DNA of 64,000 nucleotides from Opisthorchis felineus. Lineage: Eukaryota; Platyhelminthes; Trematoda; Opisthorchiida; Opisthorchiidae. The stretch spans positions 323,745 to 387,744 of the forward strand of contig SJOL01004777.1 of the NCBI GenBank assembly GCA_004794785.1, read 5' to 3'. This document shows positions 23,133-33,857 of the stretch, piece after piece. The notes beneath the pieces are model-generated. The model had not been told where the DNA came from and made no database searches. It worked only from the letters and a program-made list of their open reading frames with translations. The position numbers were made by a program, and so were the translations under genes. Each line of letters begins with the position of its first letter. Position 1 is the stretch's first letter.

Positions 23133-23365
23133 ATCATAAGCGAGAGATTCAGCTGGGTTCCAGGTGAGTCTCCTTTCAAAACCAAATTGGTATGCAAATG
23201 AGTGTAGTTCGCTAATTTCTAGCAATTTGGAACAATTGCAATTTAGAACATAAGGTTGACGGAAACTCGGGGACTGCGCCTACCTGATGAGCCCCAACAA
23301 GGGCGAAACCAGTCGTGGGTTGTGGAAGAGTTTTCAGCAAACTTCTGACTAGTGTGTTACGGCTA
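23133..23365 (+). repeat. Hammerhead-family copy, right arm of an inverted pair (copy D)
   Basis: It runs from 'catcataagcgagagattcagctggg' through the ribozyme to 'cagcaaacttctgactagtgtgttacg'. Together with 22987-23078 it forms a head-to-head pair like those at 13.5 kb and 37.6 kb. Confidence 0.82.
23266..23330 (+). ncRNA. Type I hammerhead ribozyme, intact core with looped stem III
   Basis: CTGATGA, stem II GCCC/GGGC with a C-AACAA loop, then GAAA. Stem III is A-C / G-U with a two-base CA loop, then the cleavage C. Inner stem I pairs GCCTAC with GTGGGT (terminal G-U). The next helix (GAC/GTG) has a mismatch. The loop on stem III means this copy might cleave as a monomer. Confidence 0.78.
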
Positions 23366-24447
23366 CGGTTCTTCTTTGTAAGTAGCATGGTTAGCTTGAA
23401 CGAAACTTTTAAGCGTCCAATGACCATTTTGAAGTAGTTCGGGAAGCAAAGGGTAGAAATTTCTTGGTTACATCAATTGCTAGACCAGAAAAGTCCCACA
23501 ACTAGCCTGCTGTATTGAAAAAATAGGAGGTTTATTTTACGATCGTTTGAGACACATCGGCTAGCCAATCAAACCGTCGGTCAACCTGTAATAAATCAAA
23601 CCAGTTTGCCTGCTTGATGGTTTGGCTAGAAAAGGACGATTTGCAATAATCCGCCTGTGTAAAGACCCCCTCTTCAAAACAACTGCGTGACGGTGCATTG
23701 CTATTGCAATGATAACATTGCATAACATTCTTTCTTCTATAATACGGTCACTTCTCTAAGACGACCAAATTTCTTTAAGGTTTTACCAAAGGAGGATTAC
23801 TGTATCCTTCGACACACAATAAGGCATAAAACTACAGTAAAGTGGAACCTCATCGATCCGTCTGCCATCAAGTAAACCAACCCTTCTTGTAGGAACTATG
23901 GAAAGTCCATTTTGTTATTACCGATGACTATTGGCCAATACAGAAAGTATCTCATTTGGATGGTGTCCACAGTTGTGTTGTCCGGAATAAATTTACTCAT
24001 AAGAAACGAATAACGGAGAATAGAATACGACGATTATGGCTTAATTTCAAGTTTTCTTGGGATTTTTCGGTGTTTGCTAATGCATCCAAGTGGAAGTAAG
24101 TTGTGGACACTGCTGAGTGTGACGCCTGTATGTTTTTTTTAAATTAGGAAATGATTACTTGAGTATTGCATTTATTATACTCATCATCTGGGGGAATTTT
24201 GGCGCCCGAATCTGAACTGGGGATGCCTGACTTGCAAGGAGAACACGTTTTCACTTGTCCGTCTGTGAAATGCATCTTCACATCGGAACAGGCGAACGCC
24301 TTCGCACTTCAACTAATGTGACCTCATGCAGTGATCCAGTAAGTTACCTGACTTGGCCCAGTACTTCCTAGGCGGGAAACGGCACGGACGCTTGAAGCCT
24401 GCCAAACAGTCTCACCTGATTACTTGCCAGCCTTTGTAAATTTGCAT

Positions 24448-24645
24448 AACTTCAGCAACCTTATGAGCAGTGCATTACGTATATACATGCATCGCGATAT
24501 CTCGAATATCGTACCAACTGAAACATGAGGAGGCCTGGTGCAGAACATTCAGTTGCCTGAAAACATCACAAACGAGAGATTCAGCTGGGTTTCAGGTGAG
24601 TCTCTCTCAAAGCCAAATTTATTTGCAAATGAGTGTATTTTGCAT
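24448..24645 (+). repeat. Hammerhead-family fragment without ribozyme
   Basis: It begins 'ttcagcaaccttatgagcagtgcattacgt', passes through cgatatctcgaatatcgtaccaactg and the 'gattcagctgggtttcaggtgag' block, and ends at 'gagtgtatttt'. It is one unit without the ribozyme half, and documents the sequence just 3' of the ribozyme in the second subfamily. Confidence 0.78.
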
Positions 24646-25075
24646 AGCTCCTGTTTGAATAGTCCTCTATTCCAATTTTGGTTGATTACTCCCAACAGTT
24701 CACACCACCCACTTGACTGGAGGTTCACCCTAAATCAAGCAAATCAGCAGTCTACATTTTCTCGATCTCAACGTCAGGCTTACGAAACACACTGTTGAAG
24801 ATGCGAATACGTAACCCTTTTAGATGTGAGAACATGTGCTTCTGGCGTTCGGCCAGGCAGCAGTGGCAATGGGCTCGGAGAGCGCATCAGGTGTCAACAC
24901 TTCAAGCCCGAACACCGATAATCGATAATAACCTTTAACCTCCTCTCATCACTTATTTTTACTAAGCGGGATAATTACACCAAAACAGGGAGAGTACTGT
25001 TCAGTCGCGATCAGCATGGTTAATAAACTGTCTCTTTCGCAATACTCAGTATCCCGGGAGACTAACTGAGAATCG

Positions 25076-25465
25076 TCATAGGTGTTCCACATATATTTCA
25101 CTGCTTTTCGGTGCGAAGCCCCAGCTTTCAAGACTATTTGGCAGGTTCAAAGGCCTGCAATATACCTTTTTTAGGCGGTTTCTTGGGTGATCTCTATTAG
25201 ACCCATTGAAGCGTTCTACCAGGGGAAATATATTGCCGGTGACTGAGCTGTCTACCGTCTTCGCAATTTTACAAACTGCTGTTCCTGTGCAATCATCTAC
25301 CAGTATTATGTGTGGCTCACTCGTCGCACATGTTAAGCATAGGTGCTCTAAAACCAAAATCCGTGGTGTGTTGAATCCCCACCTCTCTTCAGAGTGCTCA
25401 AAATGAACAAACTTCGTCAGTATATTATTCAAAATAAGAGACGTAGATAAACAAAGGTAAATCAC
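25076..25465 (-). CDS. Unidentified reading frame, 129 codons with ATG
   Basis: ATG to TGA on the minus strand with a protein-like codon pattern. It has a hydrophobic N-terminal stretch (IYLCLSTSLILNNIL), a Cys-containing middle (LEHLCLTCATSEPHIILVDDC) and a basic region near the C terminus (RDHPRNRLKK). No family was recognised and no splice or promoter context supports it. It could be an exon, a transposon remnant or chance. Confidence 0.25.
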   Translation of the reverse strand: MIYLCLSTSLILNNILTKFVHFEHSEERWGFNTPRILVLEHLCLTCATSEPHIILVDDCTGTAVCKIAKTVDSSVTGNIFPLVERFNGSNRDHPRNRLKKVYCRPLNLPNSLESWGFAPKSSEIYVEHL

Positions 25466-25639
25466 ACAACCGCGTCACCGGCGTTACGTAATTAGCACAA
25501 TAAAACAAGATAACGAGAAAGAAATGATGCCTCAATTTCTTCCCCGACCTAAGCCTGTTACCTTGGTGTGGTTGTCGGGCTTCAGTGCTGTAATTATCCT
25601 ATGAGCTACAATAGCTGGAATTCAGTTCCCCAAAGTTCA

Positions 25640-26010
25640 AGCATACCAGGAAGGCAGACAGTGAGCAGCCCAACGAGCCCTCGTACTGCAAGAAATCGTA
25701 TGACAAGGCAGATTCGCACTTACTTCTGTGATAGAAGTACGAAGGCGGTGAGACATGTACTCCACATGCCAGAGGACCACCTGCCTCGCAGAGCCTTTTT
25801 AGCCCAGCCCTGTGCTGAGTGTAAGCGGCCAGGAGGTGGACAGTGTGTGACCTGGCAACAAAGCATGAAAACACTAACCAATTAACTGAGTCGGGTCTAC
25901 AACTGCCGCCTTCATGGATGGGGACCCCGGGACCCAATTAACCAATGATTAATGGCAATGGCAGAAATGGCACAATCGCACAGTCAGTGGCGCTCGAGCA
26001 TTTAAGCTGT
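25640..26010 (+). mobile_element. Non-LTR retrotransposon (LINE) relic, C-terminal end
   Basis: The frame open to 25885 ends with VRHVLHMPEDHLPRRAFLA, then a W/KRPGGGQ-type segment and MKTLTN. It continues past the stop as LSRVYNCRLHGWGPRDP and, further on, MAEMAQSRSQWRS. This order (GHVLRMP...LPRRAL...GGQ...TW...GWGPRD...W...A..R..WR) is the conserved C-terminal tail of fluke and schistosome LINE ORF2 proteins, just after the reverse transcriptase. A stop codon breaks it at 25883. No reverse transcriptase motif precedes it, so the copy is 5'-truncated. Confidence 0.8.
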
Positions 26011-26930
26011 CTCCTTAAATTCGTAGCTACTCAGTCCCCGAACTAACTTAAATACCACTGCCTCCAACGCTTGGCTGTATCTCCCACGGTCTCGCACGTT
26101 CCGTTGGTCAAAACTGTGGTAGCTGGAACCAATGTAGCTGATAAACTGACTAGATTCACTTCCATCAGGTCACTCTGTTTGTAAAGAATCGTTGAAGTGG
26201 TTAGTACACAGTAGACGGAAATGTATCACAGCCCAAAACTGACGTGCTATTGGCCATCTTCTGCTAAATTTCGGGGTCATTCAGTTCGTGTCCGACAAAT
26301 TTTCTTGTGTCTAAATCTTGATGGAGCCTATCGCGCTTTCACGTGATGTTCTCTAGCGCCATATACGGTGCACGAACGTACGTGACGACGACCTGCAGGT
26401 TGCCCAGCTGTTCTATGGCCACTTGTGCCGTAGAGGAACAAACTCTGCAAATCACCGCTGGCATGTGAGGATACATTGACCCACCAGGCTGCTACTTGTG
26501 CACTATCGACCTTTCTCGTCTTTCTTTCCGAGACCTCGCGTAAAACCTATCCAGTATTCACCGACTACTTATAACTACTTATGAGTATGCATCACAAAGC
26601 AAATTTCATCCACTCTGCAATACATCCTCACTAGAGAAAGCCTGTGTTGATGTACCTAGTTGAGTGGGGACCAACCACGACAGTGTGGCACTTCAGATGG
26701 CTTCTGTGTACATCCCAGTGGCACATCCATCTCTGGTAGCAGTGACACGCGTTCTAACAGGAACTTCCCCTCTGTATTCAGTGCATCAAAGCACAGAAGC
26801 AACGGATCTGGGTTACAGTAATTAGACGGGCAATAATTTGGATAAATTGAGGGAAACGCAATGCTTATCTGGAATCAGACAGAATGTTGTTAAAATATTT
26901 AGCGTTTGAAGTCGGAAGTACTGTTATCTT

Positions 26931-27110
26931 AATGGAGATTTCACCCTCGAAGTGAAGTCAATCTATTCTGAAAGGCCGAGAGGCGTCGTACAACTTTTTC
27001 ATCCTTGTTTGGAACCACCAGCAGTGCAAATCTCACAAGACTCCAGGGAGCCTTGATCCCTCTGCCTTCCGGCTAATAGTTTGAACAGTTAACCGTTCCG
27101 CCACATTTAG
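26931..27110 (-). repeat. tRNA-derived SINE, family 1, copy 1
   Basis: On the minus strand a tRNA-like head has a box A-like GGCGGAACGGTTAACTGTTC and a box B-like GGGATCAAGGCTCC. It is followed by a body running through 'gcactgctggtggttcc', 'caaggatgaaaa', 'ctttcagaatagattg' and 'gaaatctccatt'. The body matches 39908-40080 and 61000-61155 in order. Confidence 0.7.
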
Positions 27111-28639
27111 ACAAGATATACAGCCACTCACCCTTCAATCACGGAAGCCACATTAAGTGTTGACTGACGGAAGATTTACAGGTCGTTGAAAGTTTGATTT
27201 CAGTCATTTTTCCTCAGGTAGACGAATAACAGAGCTTCAAACATTCAAGCCTGAGGAATGGCCATGGCATACTGGTAGCAGAACTATCACGGACTATAGT
27301 GGCTGTAAAAAATTTGGGCTCATGAGGCAAGGTCACCAGGAAGATGGGCACAGAAGGGAGGAAAGAAAAACTAATGTGTTTGGATATGCATTTCGAGCTA
27401 AACTGGTGTATCTGAACTAAGTGTTGGGTCTGTTGATGGGTGTTTAACTGGACAACACAGAACAAAGTCGTTCAGTCTGATAACAATTGTTTCGGCCATC
27501 AAGATAATACGAGATCGTGTGAAACTGGCTTGGTTCGACTACGTTCTATAAATGGGCTCAAACGTTGTGGTCCGTCATTCGAGAAAAGACCCTATTCTTT
27601 AACGTTATACTATAGCCTGGCTATTTAAGAATCGAGTAACCCAGTTTTTTCGCCGACCACACTTCCTAGTCTTTTTTGAACTGAACGGTGAAATTGTTGC
27701 TGAGGGAGTAAAGGGCAAAGTTTATTCCTCTTGCCCGTTGTGTTTTCATGGGATGGTGTTCAAGATTTAAGTTTTGCTTATTTTCTACTGAACTAGGATA
27801 GCTTCAACTATTGGTCGTTTTCTTTTGCCTCAATGATTTTCATCCTGTTTCCCTGAGAAAAAAAACACAAACCCGATTGTTATCAGAAGCCGTCGGGAAA
27901 CTGCAGTCGGCAAGTATAATCACGATCAATACTGCACCACAAAGTAATCACCTATTAAGGATTGGGCGATTAATTGATACATCCAAACGGTGGCAACATG
28001 TGGATTTCTCCAAACTCTATTACTTGTCCCCATGCTCGAAATCCGTCCCCGCGAAACCATGTTCAAGAACACGATCAAAATAGATAACGCCAAATTAAAA
28101 CGACACCCGACTGCTTTTAAGTTTTACGCATGGACAGACAAGGAATTCCCAAAATTGGCATAGAATTGTCACTGGACATACGGTGAGAGTGTCAAGCTTG
28201 TATCGGTCGTTCATGGAAATCTTGTTTTAACAAAACCATTGCCTAATATACGTTCTCCCTTTGTTGATCGACGACTCATGCACTTATAATCAACAACTTG
28301 ATACCCTATGCCAACCCACCATAAAGTACCCTGTCTCTCCAGTCTTATTCAACCCACTATGCACAATATCTGCTAGGACGATTGAAACCAGCAGAGGCAC
28401 TCAAAAACAGATAACGGAGACCAAGCTAGCAAGCGTATAACGGATTGCTCCCCGCAGACGTGTATCCTTTTTTCTCAAACCCGGAGGTGTGAAACGCATC
28501 CGCCACACGGTACTTTCGGTAGTTGGCTACATTTGTGTGTTAAGGGTTTTTCTAGGCAGCGAAAAAGGAGCATGGTAGTACAACAATCGGATGTATATGT
28601 ATGCATATCCTGTACAGTTCAGCTGTTTAGTTTCCCTGC
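27111..28639. other. Intergenic; nothing recognised
   Basis: Short frames at 27811-28083 and elsewhere have no recognisable motif. No repeats of the families named here were detected. Confidence 0.4.
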
Positions 28640-28770
28640 GCAAAGCTCCATTTGCGAGTGAGATACTGGCATGTCTCCCAAGCCTTGGCAGGATAGGTCG
28701 AGACTCGAGTTCGAACCACAGGCCTTCCGGTCAGTACGTTCGCGCCTTAAGCACTGTGCTATCTCGAGCT
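28640..28770 (-). repeat. tRNA-derived SINE, family 2, copy 1
   Basis: Read on the minus strand, GAGATAGCACAGTGCTTAAG is a box A-like start and GTGGTTCGAACTCG is a good box B, about 30 nt apart. The body has a 'gagatactg...ctc.caagcctt' block shared with 38551-38700, 50941-51040 and 63631-63760. Confidence 0.72.
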
Positions 28771-29909
28771 CACTAGCAGTCAGTAAGTTAAGGAAGTCTT
28801 ACTCAGACAAAGATCACAAGTTATATCATTTAGGAGGGCTTCTTGCAGGGCAAGGCTTCTTCAGAAAGGGAGTACCGTAACGCATGTCAATATCCGATTG
28901 CTTGAATGAACTGTTCATGCGTCACAGTTAGGTGTTTCAACAGCCTTGTTCTGACTGTACTATGAACGATCTCTGCTTGACCTTAGCCAATCCGACAGTA
29001 AATGCCACATCAACCCAGAGGAGGATTGTAGCGTTTTGTGTGGGCGACTGAAAATTTATTGGGATTAAGCCGAATGGTTAAATAGATCGAAAAGAATTGG
29101 AAATGAAGGCGCCGGAAACATCAGCGAGGATAGTTTTACACGGTGAGCCACCACTGATTCGGGATACCGCACTTCATTAGGTCGTCGAGTGAAATTTTCT
29201 CTTCTTCCTATCGACAGAACTATCGTCAGTCGGCTTTTTCCCTCCAGTGGTTTGCTAAAGCGACAAAAATGGATCAAATTCCTCAAAATTAGGTTCTACT
29301 TACTTGATTACCTTATTCCAGTACCAATGCAGCAAAGTTAATGAGTCACTATACTACTCACACAAAGGTAGAATCTTGTTCAGTTTCACATTCACCATCT
29401 ACCACAAAGTTTAAAACCACCACGCACTTTATACGAAGATTATCTCGTTTTCGTTATTTGCTGGTGAATGTAGCGCCCACCGATACCGAAACATAGAAAT
29501 TCGAGTTTTCGTTTCCCCTTGATTATCCGACCATTCATTCTACATGCAACAGCGAGTTTCCTATTTGGTTGGGATCCTCAAAACATTTTCTGGTGACGCA
29601 CACGCACACACATACACCTGATGAAGTGAACACACAGCTGAACCTAATGACACCAGATACAGTAAGCACTATGCACTTAGAGAAACTTTATTCTTTCACT
29701 TAGTCAGTGGGAGCTAGGCAAGTTTATTCGGCACCAGATTTGGCTGGGGTTACTCGAACGAGATAAGGCGAGCCAATTTAAATGTACTGAGTGTGCTCAG
29801 TTGCCTCATATCATGGAACACTCGGATTGGTTTTGAGAAATTATTAGTATGATTCCAGACATCCAAACTGCAATGCTGCCCAGTGCTGTAGGTCTAGGTA
29901 CATATGGGG

Positions 29910-29945
<36 letters not shown>

Positions 29946-32189
29946 TGACATTAATTCCCGTTGTGATGATTACATAGTGGAATACAGCGTGTAGTTTGGA
30001 TTTACGGGTCTCACTTAATCGTTTTACTGATTACTCCGAGGTCGGCCGCGGTGGACTTTCTCGTCATGCCGTCATGCCGTCAACAGCAAGTAAGTGCAAT
30101 TGATGTCCCAGTGCGTTCCACTGGGATGTTGCAGGTACACTTGTGGTCTGCACTTTTCCATGCTACGCAATCCCAAGCTGAAAGAATACACGTCGTTTGT
30201 CATGGTCGCTGCACCCACGACATTGAGAACCAGTGAATATCTACCGGGCTGACGATCCAGCTGTGCAAGTTTTTGACATCAACGTCCAGCGAACATTAAT
30301 GGGAATACAGCATCCACAAACGTTGCATGCATTTCCAGCCTAACGTTTCAGAACACAGTAACCCGTTTGGAAAGGCTAATTGAGGCGTACAGTGGATCCT
30401 CTCTGATATGCCGCAAGAATCGTAACTTAAAGGTACACGCTGGTCGGCGTGGTAAGGCCGGACTTACTTTGTTACGTTCAGCTGATTGTCACCTGAGCTA
30501 TAATTCATCAGCTGCAGAGAAGTCTCGAGTACACTCCACCCACGCATGGCCATCGTTCGCTAGATATGACACATTGCGATCCAGTGTCGGCTGTAGTGAC
30601 GGGCTCCGCAGATGACATGGTAACCGAGCTTACCCATATCGTTGCCGGCCTTAATTAGCCAGGTTTTCAGTAATCTCCAAGATGAGAAGACCACCAATGA
30701 CATTGTGCGGTGGCCAACATTTGCTTGATGATCTCAGCATCGTACCTGCACAATAATCACCTGAACGATTGCAGACGCCGGCATCGAAGAAGCTGGGATA
30801 GGCAAGGTAGGTCATGATAATGTTTTCGGATCTCATCCCTGGACATATTCTCCAGACAGCCAGCTCTCACAATATGTCAAAAATACTAGTGGTCAGAAAC
30901 ACCGGAGCCGGTCTTGATTGTCAGTAGCTTCAACATACCTTGTTTGATTAGCAGAAGTTAGGTGTAACAGCATTTATTCATTGGGTCTCTTTGATTAGTT
31001 TGCCCCGTCTTGGATAATCCCACCCCTGACTACACAGAAGAAAAGGGAAACGAGAGACTTAATTGAATGTGTTTTGGACTGAATGATCACGTCTCAACCA
31101 ATTTCTATGCTACTCAAATAGACCACCTCACAATCGATCCAGGACTGTCCGATTTTCGTACTTTCGATGGTTATTGCTTTTGAAATTCTGCCAACATGTA
31201 TTTGCACAAGCACACACAGGAAAAGCGTGAGACCTATGAACCTGAGTTGAAAAAAGTCAACGCTCCACATGATAGACAATGACAGAATGACTCGAAGTAT
31301 TCCACTGCATGTCACTACAACCTTCATTTCGGGATTTTGTTCACACACCGGTTTATACATACAAACATGATTTGCCCCACGTTCACTTGTGCCCTACCAG
31401 TTGGCCACATGAACCACCGTTTGTTCACAGTTTTTTGTCCTCTGATTAATTACCTTTTAACTGAATGCATCGAGTTCACTTTATCCAGTTAGTGGAAACA
31501 GTGAAATTATATAGATACCTGGCATCCGAAGCTGATTAGCTAGTCAAAAGTGGTCGAACCACTGGAAGCCTGCGCATGGTAGGAAACCACACGCGCGGAG
31601 CCGAATATGATGCTGCTCGCAGGCTGCTGACTATGATTTAACCCCGAGCGAATAACACTAGTGGGTGAACGTGAAAATGCCTGTCACTAGGTATCAGGTG
31701 GCCTAAACATGATAGTATGACAAAGTGGGCATCGGTACCAGTTACCTGTTTACTATCATCACGGTATCGGCGTCAACCGTCAAGCACTTTAACTTTCAGT
31801 GTATATCGCACCTCTCGCAATATAGCATGATGTAAGTGTCATCGGGATCGTCCGCACAGTCAAGGTGGGAATGAATAGTCCGGCGGATCCATGGGCAAGC
31901 CGAGTGGTCCAGCTGCCCTCCTATTTTCTAATTGGTTTATAGCCATCAGCAGCCGTAGGTACGTCAACCTAGTAGGCCTTCACTGTATACATGGTTAAAT
32001 GTGCTACATAGTCAAAACCAACATCTCTCAGAATTTTGTCGAACTTGTCAAATTTTTATCATTTTATTTGTCTTTTAGCGGCTGAAGATATTGGACTTCC
32101 GCTCCATAGATTTATTTCAGTCCGGTAAAGAATTACGTATGACAGCGACAGTCCGTGTACGACTGTAGCCCTTCAATTCGCCACCATCC
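28771..32189. other. Intergenic; a GT microsatellite, otherwise nothing recognised
   Basis: Contains the (GT)n run at 29910-29942. Frames at 30051-30236 and 30367-30615 have no known motif. Confidence 0.4.
29910..29942. repeat. (GT)n microsatellite
   Basis: About 16 uninterrupted TG units. Confidence 0.97.
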
Positions 32190-33240
32190 ATTTGATGTTT
32201 TCCGCAGGCGCTTCGGGTGCTTGGTCCTGGCGCTTCTAAGTTGTTTTTGGGCCTATGTTCTTGTCAGATCTTGGAGTATTTTCCGACGAACGCCAACTTA
32301 TTCTCTTGCATCAGGGTGAATATCCATGAGTTATCTTCATCAGACCAAACTAGCCTCCGTTCTTGCTTTAGTCCAGATGTATCCAGTTGTTCTAATTGTA
32401 TCCACAGCATCTTCTTGAATGTGAGTCCGCATTCGAGCCTAATGGCTTTAGGGTGTGTTTGGAACTTGATCATCCGCCAGCCTCTGCTTTAGAGCTCCAC
32501 CAAACTTCGACGCAGATTCCTCGTTAATCACCCAATTTAAATGAGTTTTCTCCTGGTTCACCACGTGGCAGTTTTCTGAGTGCAACCCATATTTTAGCAC
32601 GCACAAGGATTGGTCCGTACTGTAATCAGCTCCGCCCATCACTTTGTGACCAATACGTTACGGTGATCTCTTTGCCACACAATCGTATGGTCGATTAAGT
32701 GTCCATGTCCACTTCCATCCTTGTCGTCCATTGATCCGGTTCCAAACTGGCACAGTATCTTACACGTTTCACAGACTCTGCCACCCAGAGCGTTGAAATT
32801 GCCCACCAGAATAGGGGAGTCGTATGGATGTGAAGGTCTGACCAAGTATGACAGCTGATTATAGAATATGTTCTTTTCTCCATCTGAATTTGACACTCTT
32901 GAGGCACAGACGCTGATAAATATGGCACACCTGGTCCTGCACAGCTGAAATCCTACTGTAATCGTTCTCTATTTGGCGCAGTATGGTTGATCTCTCAGTT
33001 TGGTTAATGTGAACGGCAACTGCGAATCTGACACCTTGCTAACGTCGGATTTCTTTAGTTGTTCTTATAGCCTTTCTTGAGTCGTCAGCTGGGTCTCACT
33101 GAGTTAAGTGAGGTGTCTTGTGTGACGTTCGAGTTCTTTTGGAATAAGGAAATTTTACATTAAGGTCTGTCTTCTCCAAGTTTATCCAGGATAATCGCCC
33201 TGTTCTAGGTTCCAAGTCGCAAAAAAGTGTTTCATTTTTA
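32190..33240 (-). mobile_element. LINE relic, apurinic-type endonuclease domain
   Basis: Minus-strand frames at 32639-32896, 32448-32642 and 32264-32473 together resemble the N-terminal endonuclease of non-LTR ORF2. From N to C they give a VSNSDGEKNIFYNQL segment, SPILVGNFNALGGR (the GDFNA strand, about 32779-32815), a GHLIDHTIVW segment (cf. LIDHI), and GGADYSTDQSLCVL (cf. RGADIGSDHYLV). An IRTTKEIRR and ISVCASRV region (cf. VYAP) lies upstream near 32900-33100. Frameshifts and stops separate the parts. The catalytic Asp of GDFN is Asn and the final SDH reads TDQ, so the enzyme is dead. Confidence 0.82.
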
Positions 33241-33813
33241 CATTCCTCATTATATGTGGGGAGACGAGGCGTTTTGACCGCTGAGCCTGAAAATAAGGGC
33301 TTATTTCAGGTATCTCACCCCAAGCCTTTAAGCTTGAGAGTCAACCTATTCCAAGGTCTCAATAGAGCCTGGAAATCTGTCTCCCAGTGCTAATGGGTAC
33401 AGCAGATGCCTTTGGAGTAGCACCGAACTCTTGAGTTTCAAAATTATTTTGATCGAAACACATAAGTCATCAGTGGTCACCCTCAACCAGTGGGTGACCG
33501 GAGCGTACGGTTTTTAAGGTCTACCTTTTCCAACCTGAATTTCTTCAGGGGAAGAAAGCATCATCGCTTCCATAAATATGGAGATGCTAGTCTCCTGAGA
33601 GAAACTCCTAACTGTCCCCATAGTCCTGTCACAATGTTACCTCCAGACTACCTCGTAACACAATTTTTCGTTGTAGGAGGACTCGTAGCTCTTCGTCGGA
33701 CTGCTGCCCATTAGTCTTTCTGGCAAGAATGAACCTTAATAACCGAGTTTAAGCCAACGTAGCCCGTAACACTGATGTCCGATCAACATGACAAAGGGCC
33801 GCTTTAGGTGAGG
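33241..33813. other. Possible 5' extension of the minus-strand LINE; unrecognised
   Basis: It lies upstream, in element orientation, of the endonuclease relic. No ORF1 or zinc-knuckle motif was recognised, so I leave it unassigned. Confidence 0.3.
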
Positions 33814-33857
33814 GTATATATATGTATATAATATACACATATATATATACATATATT
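33814..33857. repeat. AT-rich palindromic microsatellite
   Basis: TATATATATG/CATATATATA runs around a central tataatatac, near-perfectly self-complementary and capable of cruciform pairing. Confidence 0.9.
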
